64,000 bases of DNA from contig NZ_FYDX01000008.1 of assembly GCF_900187455.1 (NCBI RefSeq), forward strand, positions 248,001 through 312,000, read 5' to 3'. This document shows, piece after piece, positions 63,020-64,000 of the stretch (position 1 is its first letter; each line of letters begins with the position of its first letter). The translations under genes were made by a program, and so were the position numbers. Under the pieces are notes generated by a model. The model was not told the origin of the DNA. It made no database searches and saw nothing but the letters and a program-made list of their open reading frames with translations. Source of the DNA: Pseudomonas sp. Irchel 3E13 (GTDB lineage Bacteria; Pseudomonadota; Gammaproteobacteria; Pseudomonadales; Pseudomonadaceae).

Positions 63020-63916
63020 ATGAAAAGAACAAGCCTTTCGTTTTGCGAACTGAAACACTCCGTGATCTGTGGCCTGGTGCTGATTGGCGTGTCGTTTTCC
63101 AGCATGGCGGTGGAGGTGGCGCCCGGCGACTACGAGCAGTACCCGGCAGGCGCCACCATCGGCGCGATCTACTACCAGCACGCGACCACCGACGCCTTGC
63201 GCGCCGACGGCCATTCGGCCAGCTCCGACTTCAACCTCACCTCCGATATCGGCATCCTGCGTTTGCTTCACGTCGTTCAGGTCAACGACAAGGTCACCAT
63301 CGATCCGCAATTCCTGTTGCCCTTCGGCCATGTCGCCGGCAGTGCCGACGCCTCGGCGCTGGGCAGCACCAGCGGCGTCGGCGACCTGATCCTCACCGCG
63401 CCGATCAAGCTGCTGCTCAACAGCGCCCGCGACACCCTCAGCGCCAACGCCTACCTCTACGTGCCCAGCGGCAGCTACGACAAAAACGACGCGCTCAACC
63501 TCGGCGAGAACCGCTGGAAGGTGGATTTCCAGGGCGCCTACATCAAGCACTTCGGCGACAAGTGGGCGCTGGACGTGATCGGCGATGCCATCTGGTACGG
63601 CGACAACGACGCCTACGGCCCGACCTCCGCGACCCTCAAGCAGAAAGTCTCCTACGCCGCGCAACTGATGGGCCGCTACATGCCCGACCCGGCCACCGCG
63701 CTGGCGGTGGGCGTCGGCCAGCTCTGGGGCGGCGAAACCCGCGTCGATGACGTTGACCAGGACAACCGCCAGCGCACCACCAACCTGCGCTTCACCGCGA
63801 CCCGCTTCTTCACCCCCAAGGACCAGTTGCAACTGCAACTGGGCCGCGACCTCGTGGTGGAAAACGGGCCGCGCGAAGACTTCCGCCTGAACCTGCGCTA
63901 CGCCCACATCTTCTAG
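63020..63916 (+). CDS. Outer-membrane channel of the MetA-pathway (SphA-like) family
   Basis: This 298-residue barrel protein has a signal peptide (cleavage near SMA-VEV, residue 30) and ends FRLNLRYAHIF. It has the pattern of the phenol_MetA_deg family, like the channel at 42628. The ATG at 63020 follows AAGG. It is divergent from the AraC gene and upstream of the edge gene, so it may admit the substrate of that enzyme. Confidence 0.85.
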   Translation: MKRTSLSFCELKHSVICGLVLIGVSFSSMAVEVAPGDYEQYPAGATIGAIYYQHATTDALRADGHSASSDFNLTSDIGILRLLHVVQVNDKVTIDPQFLLPFGHVAGSADASALGSTSGVGDLILTAPIKLLLNSARDTLSANAYLYVPSGSYDKNDALNLGENRWKVDFQGAYIKHFGDKWALDVIGDAIWYGDNDAYGPTSATLKQKVSYAAQLMGRYMPDPATALAVGVGQLWGGETRVDDVDQDNRQRTTNLRFTATRFFTPKDQLQLQLGRDLVVENGPREDFRLNLRYAHIF

Positions 63917-63968
63917 GGCGCCCGATTTCCGCTGCCACACACCGACAACTAGAAATGAGGTCAGCCTG

Positions 63969-64000
63969 ATGGAATCCGCAATCGACAAGCACCTGATGTG
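63969..64000 (+). CDS. Start of a gene resembling aldoxime dehydratase (cut by window edge)
   Basis: Only the first ten codons are present: MESAIDKHLM. This is close to the N-terminus of P. chlororaphis aldoxime dehydratase OxdA (MESAIDTHLK) from memory. The match is short, but the AraC regulator and channel context agree with an aldoxime/nitrile cluster. The ATG at 63969 follows GAGGTC. Confidence 0.5.
   Translation, partial: MESAIDKHLM

Overview
The window looks like a chromosomal segment of a fluorescens-group Pseudomonas. It has high GC and strong GC3 bias, so long shadow ORFs are common. It carries Pseudomonas-type REP elements with the core GCGAGCAAGCTCGCTCCTAC, and Pseudomonas families such as OprD porins, FecI/FecR with a TonB receptor, and TrmK. 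An [NiFe]-hydrogenase locus is an accessory trait in this genus. No rRNA, tRNA, CRISPR or complete IS element was seen.

Layout. (1) 1-8.8 kb, minus strand: an oxygen-tolerant-type uptake hydrogenase (hyaA, start of hyaB), a nickel permease (hoxN), and an H2-sensing module (hoxA, hoxB, hoxC, hoxJ) with nikR inside the same operon. A NikR-type palindrome overlaps a sigma54-like promoter before hoxN, and a second sigma54-like promoter precedes hyaA. (2) 9-14.6 kb: an amine or polyamine catabolism set of aldehyde dehydrogenase, LuxR-type regulator, class III aminotransferase and APC permease. (3) 14.6-19.8 kb: an accessory island of two convergent operons. One is type VI-secretion-like (DUF4123 adaptor and a protein with three CxxC repeats). 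The other is a three-gene unit with an endonuclease/exonuclease/phosphatase-fold enzyme and two unrecognised proteins. (4) 20-31.2 kb: a two-partner secretion pair, a 3158-residue TpsA exoprotein with its TpsB transporter, followed by 1.6 kb of AT-rich DNA without ORFs and a PAS-GGDEF diguanylate cyclase. (5) 34-44.6 kb: housekeeping and metabolic genes: TrmK, an unknown 529-residue protein, a P-loop kinase-like protein, a LysE exporter, an isochorismatase-fold hydrolase, a divergent MFS/TetR pair, and an HDAC-like amidohydrolase with an MFS transporter, an outer-membrane channel and a LuxR regulator.

(6) 45-52 kb: a mevalonate-catabolism locus. mvaA, mvaB, a two-gene TctAB-like transporter and an OprD porin lie on the minus strand, opposite a divergent MocR-type regulator with visible operator repeats. 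(7) 52.1-56.6 kb: an iron-uptake signalling unit (FecI-like sigma, FecR-like regulator, STN-type TonB receptor), then a small gene whose 5' end coincides with one end of a 152-bp near-perfect palindrome. (8) 56.9-61.6 kb: an AbrB-family membrane protein divergent from a LysR regulator, and a second TonB receptor with a DUF2946 protein. (9) 61.7-64 kb: an AraC regulator divergent from an outer-membrane channel and the first codons of a gene that resembles an aldoxime dehydratase.

The most interesting observations are the EEP-nuclease/DUF4123 island, the palindrome at the start of the small gene, the NikR/sigma54 overlap before hoxN, the VRGF-lacking TpsB, and the helical insertion in TpsA.
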